A stretch of 49,684 bases of DNA from Streptosporangiales bacterium (GTDB lineage: Bacteria; Actinomycetota; Actinomycetes; Streptosporangiales; WHST01): positions 1-49,684 of the forward strand of contig WHTA01000038.1 of assembly GCA_009379825.1 (NCBI GenBank), in the 5' to 3' direction. Numbering within the stretch: the first letter of the stretch is position 1; each line of letters begins with the position of its first letter. Of this stretch, positions 24,510-31,794 are shown piece by piece. Under the pieces are notes generated by a model. That model was given only the letters and a program-made list of their open reading frames with translations, did not search any database and was not told the origin of the DNA. The translations under genes were made by a program, and so were the position numbers.

Positions 24510-26545
24510 CAGAAACCACTGACCAGGCAAGGGTCGCGATCGACACCGGCGGAACCTTCACCGACGTGGCGCTGCGCAGCGCCGACGGCCGGGTGACCGT
24601 GCAGAAGGTGCCGTCCCGGCCGTCCGCACCCGACGACGCGGTGCTCGCCGGGCTGCGCAAGGCGTGCACGACGACGGGCGTACCGGAGACCGCGGTCAGC
24701 AGGCTGGTGCACGGCACGACCGTCGCGACGAACGCGTTGCTCACCCGCGGCGGCGCGCGCGTCGGCCTGGTCACCACGGCCGGCTTCCGCGACGTGCTCA
24801 CCATCGGCTACCAGACGCGGCCCTCGCTGTACGACCCACTGGCCAGGCACCCGGCACCGCTGGTGCCGCCGGAACGCACCTGGGAGGTGGACGAGCGGGT
24901 GCTCGCCGACGGCAGCGTGCGCACACCACTGCCGGCCACCGACGTCCACGCGCTCACCACCTCGATCAAGGCCGAGGCGCCTGACGTGGTCGTCGTCGCG
25001 CTGCTGAACAGCTACGTGAACCCGGACCACGAGCGCGAGTGCGCGCGCCTGCTCGGCGACGCCGGGGCCGCGCCGGTCGTCTTCGCCGCGACCGACGTCG
25101 CCGCCGAGATGCGCGAGTACGAGCGGATCTCCACCGCCGTACTGAACGGGTACGTCGAGCCGGTGGTCGCCGGCTACGTCGGCCGGCTGGAGTCGCGGCT
25201 GGCCGAGGACGGGCTCGCCGGCGGCCTGTGGATCATGCAGTCCAACGGTGGTCTGATGAACGCGTCTGCGGTGCGCCGGCAGAGCGTGCGCACCATCCTC
25301 TCCGGGCTCGCCGGCGGGGTGATCGGCGCCGCGCGGTGGGCGCACGACCTCGGCCTGCAGAAGGCGGTCAGCCTGGACATCGGCGGCACCAGCACGGACA
25401 TCGCGTTGATCAGGGACGGCAAGCCGGACGAGGTGACGTCCGCGGAGATCGACGGCTTCCCCATGCGGATGCCCGCTGTGGACGTGCACACCATCGGCGC
25501 CGGCGGCGGCTCGATCGCGTGGCGCGACGCCGGCGGCGGGCTGCGCGTCGGGCCGCAGTCGGCCGGCGCCGATCCCGGGCCGGTGTCGTACGGCCGCGGC
25601 GGCGACCGCACGACGGTGACCGACGCGCACCTGCTGCTCGGCCGGCTGGGCACCGACCTCCTCGACGGCGAGCTGAGCCTCGATGCGGAGGCGGCGCGTA
25701 CGCAGCTGGCGCTGCTCGCCGACGCTCTCGGCCTGCCGACCGAGGAGACCGCGGCCGGGGTGCTCCGGGTCGCGAACGCGACCATCGCACGCGGCATCCG
25801 CGCCGTGAGCGTGGAACGCGGCGTGGACGTCCGCGACTGCACGCTGATCGCGTTCGGCGGCGCCGGGCCGCTGCACGGCGCCGAGCTGTTGCACGAGCTG
25901 GGCATGCGTGCGGTGGTCGTACCCCCGCATCCCGGCATCGCGTCCGCCGTCGGCATGCTCGACGCGCCGATCCGGCACGACTTCGCCGCCGCAGCGACCG
26001 CGCGTTCCGCGGCCGACCTGCCCGACACCGGCAAGGTGCTCGACGCGCTGGCCGCGGACGCGCTTGCATTCATGACGGACGCGGAAGACCTCCCCGCGAC
26101 CGAGGTCGACCTGTGGCGTGGCGTCGACGCGCGCTACCTCGGCCAGAGCTACGAGCTCACCATCGACTGGCGCGCCGACTTCGACGCGCTGCGCACGGCG
26201 TTCGACGCCGCACACCTGGAGCGGTACGGCTTCGCCGACGACGACGCCACGCTGGAGATCGTCGCCGTCCGCGTCACCGCGACCGCGCCGATGGCGGAGA
26301 GCACCACTCAGGAGCGCACCGCCCCATCGGCCATGCCCACCCCGGTCGCCCACCGCACCGCGTACATCGCAGGTGCGTGGCACGAGACGCCGGTCTACCG
26401 CCGCGACGCACTGCCGGCGGACCAACCGATGGCCGGCCCGCTCATCGTGGAACAACTGGACAGCACGGTCGTCGTCGCGGCCGGACAACTATGCACCGCC
26501 GACGCGGAGGGGTTCCTCCGGATCGAGGCGGAGGGAGCACGATGA
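24506..26545 (+). CDS. hyuA: Hydantoinase/oxoprolinase subunit A (HyuA)
   Basis: 679 residues. HyuA proteins with HyuB form ATP-dependent amidohydrolases or carboxylases acting on hydantoins, 5-oxoproline, acetone or acetophenone. The two phosphate-binding motifs of the actin-like fold are visible: AIDTGGTFTDVALRS at the N terminus and SLDIGGTSTDIALIRDG in the middle. LVHGTTVATNALL, IMQSNGGLMNA, IGAGGGSIAWRD, CTLIAFGGAGPLHGAEL and VPPHPGIASAVGML are also classical. The length is normal. It overlaps both the MFS gene and HyuB by ATGA. The substrate is not readable. Confidence 0.93.
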   Translation: MTETTDQARVAIDTGGTFTDVALRSADGRVTVQKVPSRPSAPDDAVLAGLRKACTTTGVPETAVSRLVHGTTVATNALLTRGGARVGLVTTAGFRDVLTIGYQTRPSLYDPLARHPAPLVPPERTWEVDERVLADGSVRTPLPATDVHALTTSIKAEAPDVVVVALLNSYVNPDHERECARLLGDAGAAPVVFAATDVAAEMREYERISTAVLNGYVEPVVAGYVGRLESRLAEDGLAGGLWIMQSNGGLMNASAVRRQSVRTILSGLAGGVIGAARWAHDLGLQKAVSLDIGGTSTDIALIRDGKPDEVTSAEIDGFPMRMPAVDVHTIGAGGGSIAWRDAGGGLRVGPQSAGADPGPVSYGRGGDRTTVTDAHLLLGRLGTDLLDGELSLDAEAARTQLALLADALGLPTEETAAGVLRVANATIARGIRAVSVERGVDVRDCTLIAFGGAGPLHGAELLHELGMRAVVVPPHPGIASAVGMLDAPIRHDFAAAATARSAADLPDTGKVLDALAADALAFMTDAEDLPATEVDLWRGVDARYLGQSYELTIDWRADFDALRTAFDAAHLERYGFADDDATLEIVAVRVTATAPMAESTTQERTAPSAMPTPVAHRTAYIAGAWHETPVYRRDALPADQPMAGPLIVEQLDSTVVVAAGQLCTADAEGFLRIEAEGAR

Positions 26546-28128
26546 ACGGAGACACCCGACTGGACCCGGTGGCGCTCGAGGTCGCCAGGCACCGACTGGA
26601 GTCGGTCGCGGAAGAGGTCGGCATGGCGCTCATCCGCACCTCGTACTCGCCGAACATCAAGGACAGGCGCGACTGCTCCGCCGGCATCTACGCCCCCGAC
26701 GGCGAGCTGATCGCGCAGGCCGAGCACATCCCGCTCCACCTCGGCCTGATGCCGTCGATGATCAAGGCGGCGGTCGCCGAGGTCGGCACGGCGCAGCTGC
26801 GGCCGGGTGACGTGCTCATCACGAACAACCCGTACATCGGCGGCTCGCACCTGCCGGACACCTGCGTCATCACCCCGGTGCACGACGGCGACGAGCTGGT
26901 GGCGCTGCTCGCGAACATGGCGCACCACGTCGACGTGGGCGGCAGCACGCCGGGGTCGATGGCCGCCGACGCGACGGAGATCTTCGCCGAGGGCATCAGG
27001 ATCCCGCCGATGCGGCTGATCACCCGCGGCCGGCTGCGCACCGACGTGCTGCAGCTGTTGATGGCCAACGTGCGGACGCACGAGAAGACCCGCGGCGACC
27101 TGATGGCCCAGGTCGCCGCGAACGAGCTCGGCGCCCGCCGGATCCGCGAGCTGGTGGCCGAGTGGGGCGTCGACGGCCTGCAGGATGCGTGCCTCGCGCT
27201 CGTCGAGTACGCCGAGCGGCGCACCCGGGCCGCGCTCGCCGAGCTGCCAGACGGCACCGGCTCGTTCACCGACTTCCTCGAGCACACCGGCACCCGGCCG
27301 GCGGACATCCCCATCGCGGCGACCGTGCGCAAGTACGGCAGCGAGCTCGCCGTCGACCTCACCGCATCCGCCGACCAGGTCGAAGGTGCGGTGAACTGCT
27401 CGTCCGCCATCACGCAGGGCTGCATCGCGTACGTGGTGAAGATGCTGACCGACCCGACGCTGCCGTCGAACGCCGGGCTGATGCGCCCGATCAGCGTCGA
27501 CACGCGCCCGGGCAGCGTGGTGTCCGCGCGGTTCCCTGCACCGGTCGCGAACGGCAACACCCAGACGGCGCAACGCATCGTGGACGCCGTGCTCGGCGCG
27601 TTCCAGACGTTCGCGCCTGAGCGGGTGCCTGCGGCGAGCAGCGGCAGCATGAGCATCGTCACGGTCGGCGGCCTGCATCCGGAGACCGGGCAGTACTTCT
27701 CGTACGTGGAGACGTACGGCGGCGGGCAGGGTGCGCATCCGTTGCTCGACGGCGCCGACGCGGTGCACACGCACATGACCAACACGAGGAACACCCCGTG
27801 CGAGGTCATCGAGCGGGAGTACCCGTTGCTCGTGCGGAGGTATGCGGTCGCCAGGGACACCGGCGGGGCGGGCCGGCACTGCGGCGGCGCGGGGCTGGTC
27901 AGGGAGCTCGAGCTCACCGCGGGTGAGGCGGTCGCCGTGGTGGCCACCGCCAGGGTGGACCGGCGCCCCTGGGGCCTGGACGGCGGCGAACCCGGCCGGC
28001 CGGCAACCGTGCGCGCCGTCCTCGCCGGCGACGAGGTGCAGCTGGAAGCCATGTCGCGGCTGAAGCTCACGGCTGGCGACCGCGTACACATCCAGACCGC
28101 CGGCGGCGGCGGGTACGGCCAACCCTAG
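26542..28128 (+). CDS. hyuB: Hydantoinase/oxoprolinase subunit B (HyuB)
   Basis: 528 residues. Standard HyuB motifs: RLESVAEEVGMALIRTSYSP, IKDRRDCSAGIYAPDGELIA, HIPLHLGLMPSMIKA, LITNNPYIGGSHLPDTCVI, MAHHVDVGGSTPGSMAADAT, VVSARFPAPVANGNTQTAQR and GGGQGAHPLLDGADAVHTHM, ending TAGGGGYGQP. The metal-binding His residues in MAHHVDVGG are kept. Its stop TAG lies in a CTAG that forms the left flank of the IS481-derived element. Removing that element would place the stop of the next gene on the same CTAG. It acts with HyuA. Confidence 0.94.
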   Translation: MNGDTRLDPVALEVARHRLESVAEEVGMALIRTSYSPNIKDRRDCSAGIYAPDGELIAQAEHIPLHLGLMPSMIKAAVAEVGTAQLRPGDVLITNNPYIGGSHLPDTCVITPVHDGDELVALLANMAHHVDVGGSTPGSMAADATEIFAEGIRIPPMRLITRGRLRTDVLQLLMANVRTHEKTRGDLMAQVAANELGARRIRELVAEWGVDGLQDACLALVEYAERRTRAALAELPDGTGSFTDFLEHTGTRPADIPIAATVRKYGSELAVDLTASADQVEGAVNCSSAITQGCIAYVVKMLTDPTLPSNAGLMRPISVDTRPGSVVSARFPAPVANGNTQTAQRIVDAVLGAFQTFAPERVPAASSGSMSIVTVGGLHPETGQYFSYVETYGGGQGAHPLLDGADAVHTHMTNTRNTPCEVIEREYPLLVRRYAVARDTGGAGRHCGGAGLVRELELTAGEAVAVVATARVDRRPWGLDGGEPGRPATVRAVLAGDEVQLEAMSRLKLTAGDRVHIQTAGGGGYGQP

Positions 28129-28270
28129 TTGTATTGATCCGCAGGGTTGTTGACGCGGCTGATGGCTGGTTGCCCCTCGCCGGGGCGTGATCGTTCGTAG
28201 CGGCGGATGACTTGGCCGGTGGGCGGCGCGAGCAAGGTCGCTGTCTTGGGACACGCCGGCGAGGCCGTCC
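28125..28270 (-). pseudogene. IS481-family transposase remnant (left end of cargo element)
   Basis: The minus-strand frame ends in APPTGQVIRRYERSRPGE directly joined to GQPAISRVNNPADQYN-stop. The first piece matches the conserved IS481 segment before the catalytic core (RPTGxVIRRYExxxPGE). The second matches the very C terminus of the same transposases (PPISRVNNxxGQYx). The whole catalytic region between them is deleted. The 3' end overlaps the terminal inverted repeat, as usual in this family. Upstream frames are too broken to follow. This is a clear sign of a past IS481-type element. Confidence 0.75.
28129..28154 (+). repeat. Left terminal inverted repeat
   Basis: Begins TTGTATTGATCC after CTAG and includes GTTGTTGAC at 28146-28154. 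It pairs with 30409-30434 in inverse (18 of 26 positions), and a GGCTG block matches further inward with a one-base gap. Confidence 0.65.
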
Positions 28271-28333
28271 GTGGGACATACGAATGCCGAGGCCAGGAAG
28301 GCGGCGACCGCGGACGAAGAAGCGTCGAGCTCC

Positions 28334-29278
28334 TCAGCTGTTGGGGAAGGGAACCTTCGTGAGCTCTTCGGAGATCTGCCAGATGCGCTGGGCCTCCTCG
28401 GTGCTGCGAAGGCGGGAGTAGAGCTTCTGCTCTCCGGGAGGGCCGCCCATGTGCCCGAGCCCGCGCGGCCCATAGAACCCGCCACGCTGAGCGTCGGGGG
28501 AGGTAGCGGCGTAGAGGGCGGGAAGTTGCGCCGTTTGGGCTGTCCCGACGAGGATGCCGCGGGCGGACAGAGCCCGGATCATGCGCACGCTCCTGGTGTC
28601 CTGGTCCCGTCCGACCTCGGGGCGCGCGGCGAGCAGGTTCGTCGGAGCGACCCCGGGATGGGAGAGGTTGCTCGTGATGTCCCAACCCTTGGCCTGGCTG
28701 CGCCGGTCGAGTTCGAGGCCGAAGAGCCCGAAAGCGATCTTCGACTGGCTGTAGGCCTTCATGCCATCGTAGGAGCGTTCCCAGCTCAGGTCGTCCCAGT
28801 TGATGGCGCCCTGATTCGCCGCGACGCTGACCTGCGAGGTCACGCGTGCATGGCCGGCGCGCAGCAGCGGCAGCAGGTGGGCCACCAGGGCGAAGTGGCC
28901 GAGGTGGTTGGTGCCGAACTGAAGCTCGAACCCGTCGGCGGTCGTCTGCCGGTCGGGCGGGGTCATGACGCCGGCGTTGTTGATGAGGAGGTGGATCGGT
29001 CGGCCCTCCTCGCGCAGGGTCTTGCCGAGGGCCGCGACGGAGTCGAGCGAGGACAGGTCGAGCTCGCGGAGCGACACGTTCGCGTGGGGGGTCGTCTGAC
29101 GGATCGTGGTGATCGCGGCCTGGCCCTTGCGTGGATTGCGAACCGGCAGGAGCACTTCGGACCCGACCGCGGCGAGCCTCGTCGCGAGGCCGAGCCCGAT
29201 GCCGTCGCTTGCTCCAGTGACGACGGCGCGCCTACCGGACAGGTCGGGGACGGTGACGTCCATGGGTTTGCGTGGCAT
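28334..29278 (-). CDS. SDR-family oxidoreductase (cargo of the CTAG-flanked element)
   Basis: 314 residues, resembling retinol dehydrogenase/WW-domain-type SDRs of bacteria. The cofactor site is [20 protein letters not shown], then [60 protein letters not shown] and the catalytic [16 protein letters not shown]. The C terminus carries [20 protein letters not shown]. The start at ATG 29278 follows AGGAG by eight bases. It is divergent from an XRE regulator, a pairing common in actinobacteria, where the regulator controls the SDR. Both are enclosed by the IS481-type ends, so they were probably moved together. Confidence 0.9.
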   Translation of the reverse strand: MPRKPMDVTVPDLSGRRAVVTGASDGIGLGLATRLAAVGSEVLLPVRNPRKGQAAITTIRQTTPHANVSLRELDLSSLDSVAALGKTLREEGRPIHLLINNAGVMTPPDRQTTADGFELQFGTNHLGHFALVAHLLPLLRAGHARVTSQVSVAANQGAINWDDLSWERSYDGMKAYSQSKIAFGLFGLELDRRSQAKGWDITSNLSHPGVAPTNLLAARPEVGRDQDTRSVRMIRALSARGILVGTAQTAQLPALYAATSPDAQRGGFYGPRGLGHMGGPPGEQKLYSRLRSTEEAQRIWQISEELTKVPFPNS

Positions 29279-29468
29279 GTGCCCACTCCTGGAAGTTGTG
29301 TCGTTGCCTCCACCGTCGCGGAAGACGGCGGCGTGATTCAGGGCTGCTCGATCCACTGATCAGGAAGGCCAGACTCCGGCCGTAGCGGCCGCAACTCGGG
29401 AAGGGGGATCGACAATCCGTGGATGTCGAGATGCGCGGGCGGTAGAAATGAGCATCGAAGGAGGCACG

Positions 29469-30326
29469 GTGACGGAGGCGCACACGGTGATCGATCGGAC
29501 CGGACTGGCGGAGTTCCTCCGGCGCCGCCGGGAGTCGCTGCAACCCGAGGACGTCGGCCTCCCGCGCGGACGACGCCGCAGGACAAGCGGGCTACGGCGG
29601 GAGGAAGTGGCTTCCCTCTGCCATATGTCGACCGACTACTACACGCGGCTGGAGCGGGAGCGCGGACCCCAGCCATCCGAGCAGATGATCGCCTCCATCG
29701 CGCAAGGACTCCACCTCTCCCTCGATGAGCGCGACCACCTGTTCCGGCTCGCCGGACACACACCACCCACGCGGGGCGCGGACAGCGAACACATCAGCCC
29801 CGGCCTGCTGCGCATCCTCGACCGCATGCACGACACTCCCGCGGAGATCGTCACCGAGCTCGGCGAGACGCTGCGGCAGACCCCGCTCGGCATCGCGCTC
29901 ACCGGCGACCTGACCGCCTACAGCGGCCCGGCCCGCAGCATCGGCTACCGATGGTTCACCGACCCCGCCACGCGACAGCTCTACGCCCACGACGACCATC
30001 CGTTCCTCACCCGCATGTTCGTCTCGGGCCTCCGCGGGGTGGCCACGCTGCGGGGGCCTGATTCCCGCGCGGCCCACTACGCCGACCTGCTGCTCGCTCG
30101 AAGCGAAGAGTTCCGGCGGGTGTGGAACGACCACGAGATCGGCATTCGCCCCAACGAGGTGAAACACTTCATCCACCCCGAGCTCGGCGCATTGGAGCTG
30201 ACCTGCCAGACGCTGCTCGATCCGAACCAGTCGCATTTCCTGCTCGTCTACACCGCCGTTCCCGGCAGTGCGAGCTACGAAAAGCTGCAGCTGCTGTCCG
30301 TCATAGGAGCGCAGGCGCTGCGCTAA
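29469..30326 (+). CDS. XRE-family regulator with MmyB-like ligand domain
   Basis: 285 residues. The N-terminal helix-turn-helix is LAEFLRRRRESLQPEDVGLP, RRRRTSGLRREEVASLCHMS and TDYYTRLERERGPQPSEQMI. From about residue 105 a MmyB-like ligand-binding domain follows: LGIALTGDLTAYSGPARSIG, YRWFTDPATRQLYA, FIHPELGALELTCQTLLDP and LLVYTAVPGSASYEKLQLLS. The GTG at 29469 is placed just after AAGGAGG; the upstream ATG (29448) is less well supported. It faces the SDR gene across a 190-bp gap and likely controls it. Confidence 0.9.
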   Translation: MTEAHTVIDRTGLAEFLRRRRESLQPEDVGLPRGRRRRTSGLRREEVASLCHMSTDYYTRLERERGPQPSEQMIASIAQGLHLSLDERDHLFRLAGHTPPTRGADSEHISPGLLRILDRMHDTPAEIVTELGETLRQTPLGIALTGDLTAYSGPARSIGYRWFTDPATRQLYAHDDHPFLTRMFVSGLRGVATLRGPDSRAAHYADLLLARSEEFRRVWNDHEIGIRPNEVKHFIHPELGALELTCQTLLDPNQSHFLLVYTAVPGSASYEKLQLLSVIGAQALR

Positions 30327-30390
30327 GGGGCTCCACATGGGCGATCTGACAGCATCGTGTCGCCTGGCATCACCTCCTCGCCAGACCGCG

Positions 30391-30438
30391 TTCCTGCCCA
30401 CAGCCACTGTCAACAACGCTCGTGGCCAGTACACCTAG
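30391..30438 (+). pseudogene. Right-end IS481 C-terminal remnant within the inverted repeat
   Basis: The plus-strand frame FLPTATVNNARGQYT-stop resembles the C terminus of IS481 transposases (VNNxxGQYx), as does the left end in the opposite direction. Since it lies in the terminal inverted repeat it may simply reflect the repeat rather than a second transposase copy. Nothing recognisable precedes it. Confidence 0.45.
30409..30434 (-). repeat. Right terminal inverted repeat
   Basis: Read on the minus strand it begins GTGTACTGGCC next to CTAG and contains GTTGTTGAC at 30409-30417. It pairs with 28129-28154. Confidence 0.65.
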
Positions 30439-31055
30439 GTTGCGCGGACGGCCGCCAGCAGGGCGCCGGGGTCGTCGGCGTGCAGGCGGACGGCCGTCAC
30501 CTCGGCCACGCCGCCGCGGGGCAGCCGGACGGGCACCGGGCGGGTGAGGGCGAGCTCCACGGCGTACTGGCTGGTGGCCACCACGTACAGGCACTCCCCG
30601 ACCACCTGCACCGAGCGGCCGTCGCGGGTGCCTCGCACGGCGCGCGCCGTGGCGATCGCGTCGCGGGGCAGGAACAGCTCGAACGTGGCGCCGTGGCGCA
30701 CCCGTACGCCGGCCGGCTCCACGACGTGCGGGTACACGCTGACCGCTGCCAGCATGCCGAGCATCAGCACCGCTCCCCACACTCCGGCGCCGAGCACCAG
30801 GAAACGCAGCCAGGCCCACGGCCACGGCACGGCGACGTCCACCACCACGACCTCGAGCGTGGAGAGCACGAGGAACACGGTGATCGGCAGCACCATCGGC
30901 CCGCGGTAGCCGAGCGCGACGCCGTCCTTCGCGACGGCCGGCCGCCTGGCCAGCCACCTGGCGAGGCTGCGCCAGGTGCCGAGCTCGAACCGCCACGCCC
31001 GGAGGGCGAGGCGCCTGGCACCCTCGACGCCGTCGCGCTGCGTTGTCGTCACCAT
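30435..31055 (-). CDS. Hypothetical membrane protein, TetR-controlled
   Basis: 206 residues. After a basic N terminus (ARRLALRAWRFELGTWRSLA) there are two membrane segments, PMVLPITVFLVLSTLEVVVV and AWLRFLVLGAGVWGAVLMLG. They are followed by a soluble domain with VRHGATFELFLPRDAIATAR, VQVVGECLYVVATSQYAVEL and VPVRLPRGGVAEVTAVRLHA. The latter resembles a PH-like fold seen in actinobacterial membrane proteins, but this is a weak impression. It is divergent from a TetR gene with a 28-bp palindrome between, so it is the likely target. Its stop shares the right-flank CTAG of the IS481-type element. Confidence 0.75.
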   Translation of the reverse strand: MVTTTQRDGVEGARRLALRAWRFELGTWRSLARWLARRPAVAKDGVALGYRGPMVLPITVFLVLSTLEVVVVDVAVPWPWAWLRFLVLGAGVWGAVLMLGMLAAVSVYPHVVEPAGVRVRHGATFELFLPRDAIATARAVRGTRDGRSVQVVGECLYVVATSQYAVELALTRPVPVRLPRGGVAEVTAVRLHADDPGALLAAVRAT

Positions 31056-31067
31056 CTCCGCCCCAAA

Positions 31068-31095
31068 GTTTTACATTGCAACTGCAACGTAAAAC
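31068..31095. promoter_or_regulatory. TetR operator, 28-bp near-perfect palindrome
   Basis: GTTTTACATTGCAA (31068-31081) and CTGCAACGTAAAAC (31082-31095) match in inverse at 12 of 14 positions. The site is 12 bp upstream of the membrane protein start and 48 bp before the TetR start. It is much more AT-rich than its surroundings. Confidence 0.85.
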
Positions 31096-31113
31096 ACTCA
31101 AGGGCAGTTGTCA

Positions 31114-31125
31114 ATGCAGATGCAT
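31114..31125. promoter_or_regulatory. Second, weaker TetR site
   Basis: ATGCA-GA-TGCAT is a perfect palindrome, followed by CGTGAAAC, which resembles the CGTAAAAC end of the main operator. It lies 18 bp before the TetR start and may be an accessory site for autorepression. Confidence 0.5.
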
Positions 31126-31142
31126 CGTGAAACCATGCGGAC

Positions 31143-31733
31143 GTGCCGAAACGAGTGGACCACCGCGCCCGCCGCACCCTCATCGCCGACGCGCTCATGC
31201 GGGTGGCCGCGGAGCGTGGCATCGAGGCGGTCAGCCTGCGGCACGTCGCCGCGGAGGCCGGGGTGTCCGCCGGCATGGTGCAGCACTACTTCCGCACGAA
31301 GGACGAGATGATGACGTTCGCCGTGCAGGTGGTGAGCGAGAACGTCCAGGCCCGGCTGGCCGCGGACGAGGCCGGGACGCCGGAGTCAGCGGTCGCCGCG
31401 ATCCGGGTGCTGCTCGCGCAGCTGCTGCCGCTCGACGAGCAGCGGCGGATCGAAGGGCACGTCGCTCTCGGGTTCTACGCGTACGCCGCCGCCAGGCCCG
31501 CGGTGGCGGACGCGCTGCGGCGCGACCTCACGGTGCAGCGGGCCGCCCTGGCGGAACAGATCCGGGCCGCCCAGGACGCCGGCGAGCTACGTGCCGGCGT
31601 CGACGCTGCGCACATCGCGACCGGCCTGCTCGCGCTGGTGGACGGCCTCGGCGTGCAGGTGCTCACCGGCTTCTACTCCCCTGCGGAAGCACTCGCCACC
31701 TTCGACTCGCACCTGGCACTGCTGGCCGCATAG
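31143..31733 (+). CDS. TetR-family transcriptional regulator
   Basis: 196 residues starting at GTG 31143 (MPKRVDHRARR). The helix-turn-helix is TLIADALMRVAAERGIEAVS, LRHVAAEAGVSAGMVQHYFR and TKDEMMTFAVQVV. The C-terminal domain, with LPLDEQRRIEGHVALGFYAY and LLALVDGLGVQVLTGFYSPA, is like the BetI/TetR_C_6-type ligand domains. No clear ribosome site precedes the GTG, so the mRNA may be leaderless or the start slightly different. It is divergent from the membrane protein gene, with two palindromes between. Confidence 0.9.
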   Translation: MPKRVDHRARRTLIADALMRVAAERGIEAVSLRHVAAEAGVSAGMVQHYFRTKDEMMTFAVQVVSENVQARLAADEAGTPESAVAAIRVLLAQLLPLDEQRRIEGHVALGFYAYAAARPAVADALRRDLTVQRAALAEQIRAAQDAGELRAGVDAAHIATGLLALVDGLGVQVLTGFYSPAEALATFDSHLALLAA

Positions 31734-31794
31734 CCCGGGTGAGACTAGCGTCAGAGGCAGGCAGGTGGACGGCGCGACCAGGAGGCCCACGACC

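Larger units (their letters stand above)
28125..30438. mobile_element. CTAG-flanked IS481-derived element carrying SDR and XRE genes
   Basis: The segment is bounded by CTAG at 28125-28128 and 30435-30438. Just inside are imperfect terminal inverted repeats, 28129-28154 and 30409-30434, matching at 18 of 26 positions including a perfect GTTGTTGAC block. IS481-family elements are known to target CTAG. Inside lie a deleted transposase remnant, an SDR gene and a divergent XRE regulator. Removing 28129-30438 leaves one CTAG that gives the stop codon of both HyuB and the convergent gene at 30435. This is strong circumstantial evidence for an insertion of 2.3 kb. Confidence 0.65.

Noticed and set aside
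24068-26488. An 800-codon minus-strand frame opposite HyuA
   Set aside because: HyuA on the other strand has full family motifs; the antisense frame shows only low-complexity Arg/Gly/Ala sequence.
30391-30438. A full second IS481 transposase at the right end
   Set aside because: Only the last 15 codons resemble one and they coincide with the terminal inverted repeat, so a single element is simpler than a composite of two copies.
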